The translations under genes and the position numbers were made by a program. DNA of 15,693 nucleotides, taken from NCBI GenBank assembly GCA_963610045.1, contig CAVDMS010000036.1, positions 1 through 15,693 of the forward strand, written 5' to 3'. This stretch comes from F23-B02 sp963610045. Its GTDB lineage: Bacteria > Bacillota > Clostridia > Oscillospirales > Oscillospiraceae. Shown here in pieces: positions 5,801 through 12,880 of this stretch (position 1 is its first letter; each line of letters begins with the position of its first letter). The notes under the pieces were generated by a model, which was not told the DNA's origin, did not search any database, and was given only the letters and a program-made list of their open reading frames with translations.

Positions 5801-7198
5801 TTAAGCCCTTGCTTCGAGGTCTTTTTTCATCGCGGGAAGCTCCAACGCCGCAAAGACCGCGACCGCAAATGCGGATATGACGGCAGAGCTGCCGACGGAC
5901 CCCGTCGCAAGACCCACTATCGCAGAGCCGAGCGCCAAAACAAAGATCGCCGCCGCTGCGATAAAGCACCTGCGGTCTATGCGCTTTTTGAGCATCGCCG
6001 CAAAGGCGATGTAGCCCGCCGCCGCAATGAGCAGCAGCGCAACGCCCGCTATAAGTCCCCACAGCTTGCCGGAGTATTCGGCGTACATCGTGTCCGCCTT
6101 CTCCTGCGCCGCCGCAAGCAGCGTCTCGTCGTCGTCCTCCTCGCTGCCGAGTCCCATGCCGACGAAGCGGGAGTGACTGCGGCGCAGCTTCTCCTGCATA
6201 TCCTCGTAATCGGCAAGCGCCTCGTGACTGCGGTCAAGCTCCGCCTTGCGCTCTTCGAGCTTTGCCTCGTTCTCGGCTATGAGAGCCGCAGCCTCGATAA
6301 GCCCCTCGCGGCTGCCGTAAAGCTCACTGTTTATGGCATTCAGTTGGCTCTTTCCCGCCGCAAGCGTCGCCTCCGCCTCCGAAAGCGAGGTCCTCGCCTG
6401 CACGAGCTGAGCGTAAAGCTCATTGAGCTGCGCCTGACCCTCCGCCAACTGAGCCTCGGCTGCGGGCATCACGCCCTCCGCCATCTCGATGACCGACCCC
6501 AGCATCGAAAGCGAGGTCTTTGCCGTCTCAAGTGCGGAAGCCGTCTGCGCAAGGCTCTCCTCCGTGACCTCGGTGCCAAGCTCCGCCGACACGGCAGTGA
6601 GCGCTTCCTCACGGCTCATGCCGCTCTTTTGAAGCTCGTCTATCCTGCCGACCAGCTCGTTGTAGCTCTTTTCGGTGTCGTTATAGATTGAAAGTCCGGT
6701 GTCGTAAAGCGTCTTGCTCTGCTCAAACTCCGCCTTCTGCTTTTCAAAATCGCTCAGGCTTTTGTCAAACTCGCTCTTTCCCTGCTCGTATGCACCGAAG
6801 CCGTACTCAAGCTGAAGCTTTCCGCTGTCAATCCCGCTCAGTCCGGTCGCAAGGGCGTTCTGCCCGATGCTGTATTGCAGCAGCTTCTGATTGTAGTCGG
6901 CGGCGCTTTTCTCGTAAGCCTTCACGTCGTCTGCATGTTTGCTTAAACTCAGCTCGTACTCCGCCGCCTGCTTGTCGTAGTCCGCTTTCAGGCTTTCGTA
7001 CTCGCTGCGCTGCGACTTGATCTTTTCCTCGGCGTCAAAAAGCTCGTTAAGCTCGGAGGCAAATGTATCGTACTCCTCCTTCTCGACACCAAGCGTACTC
7101 AGTCCGCTCACAAGCTCCGCTGCGCCGGAGATCGCTGCAAATATGCAGGCTATCGCCAGAAACACGGATATAATTTTCGCATAGCTCGTTCCTGCCAT
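5801..7198 (-). CDS. Membrane protein with long extracytoplasmic coiled coil, unknown function
   Basis: The protein has 465 residues. One membrane span lies near the N-terminus (about 8-28). About 350 mostly helical, charged residues follow (40-375), with heptad-like runs such as LAEGQAQLNELYAQL and an acidic patch EEDDDE (353-358). Three closely spaced spans lie at the C-terminus (about 379-402, 411-431 and 436-455). If the N-terminus is inside, the coiled coil lies outside the membrane and the C-terminal KKDLEARA is inside. The architecture recalls YhgE/Pip and EsaA-type proteins, but those usually have more C-terminal spans, and I cannot assign a family. The start is the ATG at 7198, with GGGGTGA 4-5 nt upstream; the TTG at 7219 has none. 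It has its own promoter and appears monocistronic, though read-through into rpsF is possible. Confidence 0.85.
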   Translation of the reverse strand: MAGTSYAKIISVFLAIACIFAAISGAAELVSGLSTLGVEKEEYDTFASELNELFDAEEKIKSQRSEYESLKADYDKQAAEYELSLSKHADDVKAYEKSAADYNQKLLQYSIGQNALATGLSGIDSGKLQLEYGFGAYEQGKSEFDKSLSDFEKQKAEFEQSKTLYDTGLSIYNDTEKSYNELVGRIDELQKSGMSREEALTAVSAELGTEVTEESLAQTASALETAKTSLSMLGSVIEMAEGVMPAAEAQLAEGQAQLNELYAQLVQARTSLSEAEATLAAGKSQLNAINSELYGSREGLIEAAALIAENEAKLEERKAELDRSHEALADYEDMQEKLRRSHSRFVGMGLGSEEDDDETLLAAAQEKADTMYAEYSGKLWGLIAGVALLLIAAAGYIAFAAMLKKRIDRRCFIAAAAIFVLALGSAIVGLATGSVGSSAVISAFAVAVFAALELPAMKKDLEARA

Positions 7199-7233
7199 GG
7201 TATCACCCCGAATAAGCAATTTTTATGTGCTGT

Positions 7234-7262
7234 AGTATAATACAATCTGTCCGGCTTCTCAA
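7234..7262 (-). promoter_or_regulatory. Promoter of the coiled-coil membrane protein gene
   Basis: On the minus strand, TTGAGA (7257-7262), a 17-nt spacer and TATACT (7234-7239). Predicted leader of about 29 nt. Confidence 0.65.
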
Positions 7263-7322
7263 GCGACGATACAAAAAGTTTACATACTTATTTTTATTGT
7301 AGTGGTAATTCGGGACGGGCTG

Positions 7323-7331
7323 TGTTATAAT
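7323..7331 (+). promoter_or_regulatory. Extended -10 promoter of the aminopeptidase operon
   Basis: TGTTATAAT matches the extended -10 form; no clear -35 is found at the right distance. Predicted start near 7338, giving a leader of about 27 nt with the ribosome binding site GAGAGGTG. It is divergent from the coiled-coil gene promoter, about 60 nt away. Confidence 0.6.
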
Positions 7332-7364
7332 ATCCGCACAAAAAATATCAGAGAGGTGCAAACC

Positions 7365-8591
7365 ATGGATATAAACAAGAAGAAGTCCTTTGCCGAGCTT
7401 ATTGTCAGGATCGGCGTAAACGTCCGTGAGGGACAGGAGGTCGTCATAAACGCCGAGCTTGACCAGCCCGATTTCGTCGAGCTCGTGGTCGAGGAATGCT
7501 ACAAGGCGGGCGCAAGCGACGTCCGTGTGGAGTGGTCGCATCAGCCCCTCCAGCTTTTAAATGTAAAGTACCGCTCTGCCGACGGCCTCGGCGAGGTCAA
7601 GGATTGGGAGCGTGAGAAGCTTCTTTACAGGGCAAAGACCCTGCCTGCAATGATATATCTCGAATCCTCCGACCCCAACGGGCTTGATGGTATGGATCAG
7701 GAAAAGTGGGGTCAGGCGATACAGAAGCGTTGGTCCGTCATAAAGCCCATCCGTGACGAGATGGAGAACAAGTACCAGTGGTGCATCGCAGCCGTTCCCG
7801 GAAAGAAGTGGGCAAGCAAGGTGTTCCCTGAGCTGCCCGTTGACGAGGCGGTCGAAAAGCTTTGGGAGGCGATACTCTACACCTCCCGTGCCGACGGTGA
7901 CGGCGTGAGCGCATGGCGTGAGCATAACGCCGACTTAAAGCGCCGCTGCGACTACCTCAACTCTCTCGGTCTGCGCAGACTCAAGTACCGCTCCTCGAAC
8001 GGCACGGACTTCTCCGTCGGTCTCATCCCGGAGGCGCTCTTCCTCGCCGGTGCGGAGGATACCTTGGGCAGCGGCATAACCTACAATCCGAACATCCCCA
8101 GCGAGGAGGTCTTCACAAGCCCCATGAGAGGCGACGCAGAGGGTATCGTCTACTCCACCCGCCCGCTCTCCTACCGTGGCGTTATGATCGAAAACTTCTC
8201 CATCCGCTTTGAAGGCGGCAAGGTGGTCGAGGTACACGCCGAGAAGAATGAGGACGCTCTGCGCACCATGGTCGCCATGGACGAGGGCGCTTCGATGCTC
8301 GGTGAGTGTGCGCTCGTACCCTACGACAGCCCCATCCGCAACAGCGGCATCATGTTCTACAACACGCTGTTTGACGAAAACGCCGCCTGCCACCTCGCAC
8401 TCGGCGCAGGCTTTACGAGCTGCATCAGAGACTACGACAAGTACAGCATCGAGGAATGCCGCAGCATGGGCATAAACGACTCGATGATCCACGAGGACTT
8501 TATGATAGGCAGCCACGACACCGACATCACCGGCATCACCGCCGACGGCAGGGAGGTCCCCATCTTCCGCAACGGCGGCTGGGCGTTCTAA
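7365..8591 (+). CDS. M29-family (AmpS-like) metalloaminopeptidase
   Basis: The protein has 408 residues, the typical length. The family removes N-terminal residues from peptides in the cytoplasm using two metal ions. Probable metal ligands by family position are Glu247 or Glu248 (IPSEEVFTSP), Glu314 (LGECALVP), His343 (ACHLALG), His376 and Asp378 (IHEDFMIGS). The downstream DTDITGITADG stretch is also characteristic. I chose the ATG at 7365 because GAGAGGTG ends 6 nt upstream; the open frame extends upstream to 7302, across the promoter. It is the first gene of a three-gene unit; the next start is 6 nt after its stop. The link between a cytoplasmic peptidase and the two membrane proteins behind it is unclear. 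Confidence 0.93.
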   Translation: MDINKKKSFAELIVRIGVNVREGQEVVINAELDQPDFVELVVEECYKAGASDVRVEWSHQPLQLLNVKYRSADGLGEVKDWEREKLLYRAKTLPAMIYLESSDPNGLDGMDQEKWGQAIQKRWSVIKPIRDEMENKYQWCIAAVPGKKWASKVFPELPVDEAVEKLWEAILYTSRADGDGVSAWREHNADLKRRCDYLNSLGLRRLKYRSSNGTDFSVGLIPEALFLAGAEDTLGSGITYNPNIPSEEVFTSPMRGDAEGIVYSTRPLSYRGVMIENFSIRFEGGKVVEVHAEKNEDALRTMVAMDEGASMLGECALVPYDSPIRNSGIMFYNTLFDENAACHLALGAGFTSCIRDYDKYSIEECRSMGINDSMIHEDFMIGSHDTDITGITADGREVPIFRNGGWAF

Positions 8592-8597
8592 ACTGCC

Positions 8598-9200
8598 ATG
8601 AAGGGAAACGGAACTCGCTACTATGTAAGCGGCAGCAACGTTTTTGTCCGCATCTCGGCGGCGCTCATGCTGCTGTCCGCACTCCTTCGCTTTCTCGGCT
8701 ACTGGGGCTTTTGGGAGACGAAAAGTCAGGGCTTTATAATCGCTCAGATCTCGCTCCCCATCGCCTGCAATCTGCTGTTTGCGTATATGATCCTGCGCAT
8801 GGGGGAAAAGCACTTTTCGCTCACCTTCATCCCCGTGCTGCTCGGCGTGGTGTTTTTCATCATCAAGGCGACGGGCTTTGACAGCATCCTGCACACGGTG
8901 CTGTGCATCATCCTGTATATGCTCGTTGCGGGAATATACTTTTCGACCGTGTTCGGCATCATCGGCACGAAGTGGCTGCTTCTGCCGCTGTTCGGTCTGC
9001 CGTTTCTGTACCACGTCTTTGTGGACGACCTCAGCACCATACTCGGCTCAAGCGGCGCAATGACGCTTGAGGAGTGGCTGCCGGAGCTTTCGGTGCTGTG
9101 TATAATGCTTTCGCTGTTTTTCATATGCTTTGCAATGAAGGAGTTTCCAAGCGGCGACAATACTCAAACTCAGGAGAACGACAATGAGCAAAATACATGA
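8598..9200 (+). CDS. Six-span membrane protein, unknown function
   Basis: The protein has 200 residues with about six hydrophobic spans (roughly 17-36, 48-66, 74-91, 99-119, 123-141 and 161-180) and a polar, Gln/Asn/Asp-rich C-terminal tail. Both ends are probably cytoplasmic. I recognise no family or catalytic motif. The ATG at 8598 lacks a clear ribosome binding site and is 6 nt after the aminopeptidase stop, so translation probably depends on coupling to that gene. Its 3' end overlaps the start of the LRR gene by 17 nt. The tight packing suggests a functional partner of the LRR membrane protein, but that is inference. Confidence 0.85.
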   Translation: MKGNGTRYYVSGSNVFVRISAALMLLSALLRFLGYWGFWETKSQGFIIAQISLPIACNLLFAYMILRMGEKHFSLTFIPVLLGVVFFIIKATGFDSILHTVLCIILYMLVAGIYFSTVFGIIGTKWLLLPLFGLPFLYHVFVDDLSTILGSSGAMTLEEWLPELSVLCIMLSLFFICFAMKEFPSGDNTQTQENDNEQNT

Positions 9201-11169
9201 TGACAACGACCTTACCGTGAGCGCCTTTAACCGGGACGATAACGAGCCTACGGTGAGTGCCTTTAATAATGACGACGAGCCTACTGTCAGCGCCGTCGGA
9301 AAGGACGCCACCGTTATAATGAACACGGCGGAGCTTGAGGAAAAGCTCAGACGTGCAAGGCAGGAGGCGTTAAACGAGGCCGGCATAAAGCGGGACTATG
9401 TTCTTTCGCCGGACGGCGAGCTTGATTTTGACGCTCTGCTTCGTGACGAGGAGGGCTTTGAAAGCGAGCCGCAGGAGGACGGGGACGACGATTACGACGA
9501 GGAGGAAGCGGAAGCGCCCGTTGCGTCCGAGGCTTCGCCCGCCGCAAAGCGCATCATCGCCCGCCGTGCCGAGGAAAAGCGCCGCAAAAAGCGCATCATC
9601 ACCATCGCCTGCATTGCGGCGGCGGTCGTTGCTCTGCTTGTCGCCGGTACTCTTATAATAAGAAGCACGGCGCAGAACAAGGCGTATAACGATTCCTTTG
9701 AGCTTGCACAGAGCTATTACTACGACGGCAAGTACGACGAGGCTCTCGCCGAGCTGCGTCAGGCGCTCTCCGTCAAGAAGACCGACGAATGTCTGCTCCT
9801 CATGTCGGAGTGCTACGAGGCAAAGAGCGACTATGTAAACGCCATCGCCATACTCGAAAGCTCGAACTCCGGCAGCAGCGTCATAAGTAAGCGCTTAGAG
9901 CAGCTCCGCAAGGCGAAGGAAGCCTACGACGAGGGCAAGACCGTCATCATCTGCGGCGAACCTTTTGACGCCGACACCGAGATACTCGACCTCTCCGGCA
10001 AGGGCATAAAGAGCAGCCGCCTGTCGGAGCTTTCACGGCTCGAAAAGCTCAAAACGCTTGATCTGAGCGACAACGAGATCATCGGTCTGAGCTTCCTTAA
10101 GGGGCTCAACGAGCTTACGACGCTCGACCTTCGCAACAATAAGATAAAGGACATTTCGGCGCTCTCCGGACTTACCGAGCTGCGCACCCTGTACCTTGAC
10201 AACAACAGGATAGAGGACTTCTCTCCCCTGTACTCGCTGCACAATCTCGGCATCCTTTACATCACCGGGATGGACATAAGCGAGACCCAGCTTGCGGAGC
10301 TTAAATCAGCGCTCCCGTCATGCATTGTTTACAGCGACGACGCATCGCCCGACGTTGTGGAGATCACCCTCGGCGGCAGGACCTTTAAGAGCGACGTCAA
10401 GAGCCTCGACCTCTCCGGCTGCGGCATATCGGACATCTCCCTGCTTTCGCTGTGTACCTCGCTTGAAAAGCTCGACCTCGGCGGCAACAGCATAAAGGAC
10501 CTCACCCCGCTCATGGACATCACCGGGCTTAAATCCCTCGACCTTGAGAATAACAGGATAAGCGACGTGCGCCCGCTCATGGGTCTTAAAAAGCTTGAGT
10601 ATCTGAATCTTGCCGGAAACGAGATAGACTCCGTGACGGCGCTGTCCGACCTCAAGAAGCTCACCGAGCTGCACCTTTCCCGCAATCCGCTCAAGGGCAT
10701 TTCGGCGCTGTCCGACCTCACTTCGCTCAAGACGCTGTGCCTGGACTCCACCGGCATCAAGGACGCCTCGCTCCAGAAGCTGTATAAGCTCAACGACCTC
10801 AGAACTCTGCTTTTGGACGGCAACGAGGAGCTTACGCAGTCCGCCGTCGATGAGCTTAAAAAGAAGCTGCCCGGCTGCGCTGTGAGCTTCACCCCCGTCA
10901 CGGTAACGCTTGAGCTTGGCGGCAAGAGCTTCAAAAACGACGTGACCGAGCTTAGTCTCGTCGGCTGCGGGATAAGCGACATCAGCGTGCTGTCTCGCTG
11001 CACCTCGCTTAAAAAGCTCGACCTGAGCGACAACCCCATCACCGACGCAAGCCCGCTTTACGGTCTTGGTTCCCTGCGTGAGCTTTACATCTCCGGCACC
11101 TCGCTCACCCCCGACCAAATTGCGGAGCTTGAAGCGAAGCTGCCCGACTGCACCGTGTATGTCATGTGA
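9184..11169 (+). CDS. TPR and leucine-rich-repeat type II membrane protein
   Basis: The protein has 661 residues. Residues 1-46 carry a repeated threonine motif (DLTVSAF, EPTVSAF, EPTVSAV, DATVIM). An acidic stretch (89-110) and a basic patch KRRKKR (132-137) precede one membrane span (138-160), so the N-terminus should be inside and the rest outside. A TPR-like helical pair follows (about 166-225). LRRs of the SDS22/internalin type run from about 262 to the end, with units such as LKTLDLSDNEI. The LRR part is built of three related cassettes (252-385, 390-571, 572-661), each opening with a GxxFxxD strand and closing with an LPxC-containing helix-strand. The ATG has AGGAG 7 nt upstream, within the previous gene. 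Likely role: a surface or periplasmic binding protein, perhaps regulated by phosphorylation; the partner is unknown. Confidence 0.88.
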   Translation: MSKIHDDNDLTVSAFNRDDNEPTVSAFNNDDEPTVSAVGKDATVIMNTAELEEKLRRARQEALNEAGIKRDYVLSPDGELDFDALLRDEEGFESEPQEDGDDDYDEEEAEAPVASEASPAAKRIIARRAEEKRRKKRIITIACIAAAVVALLVAGTLIIRSTAQNKAYNDSFELAQSYYYDGKYDEALAELRQALSVKKTDECLLLMSECYEAKSDYVNAIAILESSNSGSSVISKRLEQLRKAKEAYDEGKTVIICGEPFDADTEILDLSGKGIKSSRLSELSRLEKLKTLDLSDNEIIGLSFLKGLNELTTLDLRNNKIKDISALSGLTELRTLYLDNNRIEDFSPLYSLHNLGILYITGMDISETQLAELKSALPSCIVYSDDASPDVVEITLGGRTFKSDVKSLDLSGCGISDISLLSLCTSLEKLDLGGNSIKDLTPLMDITGLKSLDLENNRISDVRPLMGLKKLEYLNLAGNEIDSVTALSDLKKLTELHLSRNPLKGISALSDLTSLKTLCLDSTGIKDASLQKLYKLNDLRTLLLDGNEELTQSAVDELKKKLPGCAVSFTPVTVTLELGGKSFKNDVTELSLVGCGISDISVLSRCTSLKKLDLSDNPITDASPLYGLGSLRELYISGTSLTPDQIAELEAKLPDCTVYVM

Positions 11170-11249
11170 TTATTAACAAAATGTGACCCCGTTCTCCTAA
11201 ATCCTTGCTGCATATTTCATAAAATGTTCTTTTCTTTTTGCACATAGTG
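11170..11249. other. Spacer after the LRR gene without a visible terminator
   Basis: The AT-rich spacer between the LRR stop and the hpf promoter shows only a weak 4-bp inverted repeat (GTCA/TGAC) and no hairpin plus T run. The aminopeptidase-LRR operon therefore has no obvious intrinsic terminator and may run on into hpf or end by a Rho-like mechanism. Confidence 0.5.
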
Positions 11250-11258
11250 TGCTATAAT
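11250..11258 (+). promoter_or_regulatory. Extended -10 promoter of hpf
   Basis: TGCTATAAT fits the extended -10 form. The -35 region is T-rich (TTTTCT at 11230-11235, 17-nt spacer) and weak. Predicted start near 11265 with a leader of about 43 nt. Confidence 0.6.
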
Positions 11259-11307
11259 AAAGCCATAGCGGGAGACATCCTGCGAACGCAGAAAGGAGCT
11301 GACACAA

Positions 11308-11853
11308 ATGAAGTTCACTTTTACCGAAAAAAGGATGGGCAGTTCCGATGAGCTGAGGGCCTATACCGAGAAGAAGGTCGGCAAGCTGGACAGGTTCTTT
11401 AAGACCGAAAGCACGGCTTACGTCACCTTCAGCACGGAGCGGGGCAGATTCCTTGCGGAGATCACCATCAGCAACAACGGACTCTTCTACAGGGCAAGCG
11501 AACTTACCAACGACATGTACGCCTCCGTCGATTCGAGCGTCGCTGCCATCGAGCGGCAGATACGCAAGAATAAGACCCGCCTTGAAAAGCGGCTGAGGGA
11601 GGGAGCTCTGGAGCGTGAGGTCAAACCCTCCTATGTGCCTGCTGAGGAGGATGAAGCAGAGGAATTTAACATCGTCCGCAGCAAGCGTTTCTCCATCAAG
11701 CCCATGTCGCCGGAGGAGGCCATTCTCCAGATGAACCTCTTGGAGCACGAATTCTTCGTGTTCAGGAACGACGAGGAGGACGGCGCAATTTCAGTTGTTT
11801 ACCGCCGCAAGAACGGCGGCTACGGACTTATATGTGACGAGCCTGCGGACTAA
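11308..11853 (+). CDS. hpf: Ribosome hibernation promoting factor, long form
   Basis: The protein has 181 residues, matching long HPF of Firmicutes, which pairs 70S ribosomes into 100S dimers in slow growth or starvation. The N-terminal ribosome-binding domain (1-98) starts KFTFTEKRM and contains the basic helix IERQIRKNKTRLEKRL. An acidic linker (99-120) leads to the C-terminal dimerisation domain (121-178: IVRSKRFSIKPMSPEEAILQM and YRRKNGGYGLI). The ATG has AAGGAG 9 nt upstream. Its own promoter lies just upstream and a strong terminator hairpin follows 31 nt after the stop, before prmA. Confidence 0.96.
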   Translation: MKFTFTEKRMGSSDELRAYTEKKVGKLDRFFKTESTAYVTFSTERGRFLAEITISNNGLFYRASELTNDMYASVDSSVAAIERQIRKNKTRLEKRLREGALEREVKPSYVPAEEDEAEEFNIVRSKRFSIKPMSPEEAILQMNLLEHEFFVFRNDEEDGAISVVYRRKNGGYGLICDEPAD

Positions 11854-11884
11854 AAAATGCAGGCAAAACAGGAAAAATAACCGC

Positions 11885-11911
11885 ATCCCCCGCCTGAGGC
11901 GGGGGATTTTT
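11885..11911 (+). terminator. Terminator-like hairpin between hpf and prmA
   Basis: A 10-bp, very GC-rich stem (11885-11894 with 11898-11907, loop TGA) overlapping a run of five T. The prmA ribosome binding site begins 2 nt after the T run. I see no promoter between the hairpin and prmA, so read-through or attenuation seems needed for prmA. Confidence 0.8.
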
Positions 11912-11922
11912 AGAGGTGGAAT

Positions 11923-12837
11923 ATGAACTACATCGAGATAAGCATCGAGACCCCGGAGTCGGAGCTTGATACACGCTGTGACGAGCTGTGTGCGCTCGGC
12001 TGCAGCGGTGTCATAATCGAAAACGAGAACGACTTTAAGGACTTCCTCGAAAACAACCGCCAGTATTGGGACTACGTTGACGACGAGCTGCGCCGCAGCT
12101 ACACGGGCGTGTCCCGCATAAAGTGCTACATATCCGACGACGACGAGGGTGCGGCGCTGCTCGGTCTCATTCGGCAGCGCTATGAGGTCACGACCCGTCC
12201 CGTCGCCGACAGCGACTGGGAGAACAACTGGCGTGCCTACTACAAGCCCATCCCCGTCGGCGAGCGTCTGCTCGTCGTGCCGGAGTGGGAAAGCGCCGAG
12301 GAAGACGGGCGCTGCGTTTTGCGTCTCGACCCCGGTCTCATGTTCGGCAGCGGAAGTCACCCCACGACGAAGATGTGCCTTGCGGCGCTTCAGGACTATG
12401 TCCCCGGCGCAAGGACGGTGCTTGACCTCGGCTGCGGCAGCGGCATACTCGGCATCGGCGCCCTCGTTTTGGGCGCAGAGTCCTGCGTCGGCTGCGACAT
12501 TGACCCCAAAGCGCCCGACGTCGTGATGTCGAACGCTGCACTCAACGGCATCGGTCCCGACCGCCTGCGGGTGTATTGCGGCGACGTTTGCTCGGATGCG
12601 GGGCTGCGCCGCAGTCTCGGAGCGGGCTATGACATCGTGCTTGCGAACATCGTTTCCGACATCATCATTCCGCTTTCTCCCCATGTGCGCAGCTTCATGT
12701 CGGATGACTCCGTGTTCATAGCCTCCGGCATAATCGACGGCAGAGAGGACGAGGTTTTGGCTGCGCTTCAAAGCGCAGGCTTCACGATCCTGCGCCACCT
12801 CCGCGAGGAAGAATGGCACTGCTTCGTGTGCAGATAA
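11923..12837 (+). CDS. prmA: Ribosomal protein L11 methyltransferase
   Basis: The protein has 304 residues. The N-terminal substrate-recognition domain covers about 1-100, followed by a class I SAM-dependent methyltransferase domain. Seen are FGSGSHPTT (141-149), the SAM-binding LDLGCGSGILGI (167-178), acidic Asp192 in CDIDP, and LANIVSDIII (240-249), all typical of PrmA, which trimethylates L11 in the cytoplasm. The ATG at 11923 has GAGGTGG 3-4 nt upstream, directly behind a terminator hairpin. A long bidirectional terminator follows 2 nt after the stop. A frequent alternative for this family, a general methyltransferase, is unlikely given the full-length match of order and motifs. Confidence 0.94.
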   Translation: MNYIEISIETPESELDTRCDELCALGCSGVIIENENDFKDFLENNRQYWDYVDDELRRSYTGVSRIKCYISDDDEGAALLGLIRQRYEVTTRPVADSDWENNWRAYYKPIPVGERLLVVPEWESAEEDGRCVLRLDPGLMFGSGSHPTTKMCLAALQDYVPGARTVLDLGCGSGILGIGALVLGAESCVGCDIDPKAPDVVMSNAALNGIGPDRLRVYCGDVCSDAGLRRSLGAGYDIVLANIVSDIIIPLSPHVRSFMSDDSVFIASGIIDGREDEVLAALQSAGFTILRHLREEEWHCFVCR

Positions 12838-12839
12838 AG

Positions 12840-12878
12840 AAAAGACTTGAAAAAGCTTTGCTTTTTCAAGTCTTTTTT
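12840..12878. terminator. Bidirectional terminator between prmA and the nucleotidyltransferase gene
   Basis: A perfect 17-bp stem (12840-12856 with 12860-12876, loop TTT) with A and T runs at both bases. It is the longest perfect hairpin in the window and ends both convergent genes. Confidence 0.93.
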
Positions 12879-12880
12879 AT

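Noticed and set aside
5669..6691. Open frame of 340 codons on the plus strand opposite the coiled-coil gene and the rpsF leader
   Set aside because: It runs through the rpsF promoter and leader and is rich in Arg/Leu/His as expected for a shadow frame; the minus-strand gene is well supported.
7935..9014. Open frame of 359 codons on the minus strand opposite the aminopeptidase and six-span protein
   Set aside because: It spans two real genes with good motifs or membrane spans; composition (His, Asp, Val, Ala) is typical of an antisense shadow.
9208..9294. Short tandem repeats at the start of the LRR gene as a possible repeat array or CRISPR-like element
   Set aside because: The repeats are protein-level (Thr-Val motifs) with diverged codons and no regular spacers.
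10318..11118. Two overlapping minus-strand open frames opposite the LRR repeats
   Set aside because: Repeated codons in the LRR gene keep the opposite frames open; no start signals and no domain.
11170..11200. Inverted repeat after the LRR gene as a terminator
   Set aside because: Only about 4 bp pair cleanly and there is no T run, so it is not a credible intrinsic terminator.
11791..12819. Open frame of 342 codons on the minus strand opposite hpf end and prmA
   Set aside because: It crosses the terminator hairpin and mirrors prmA; no independent support.
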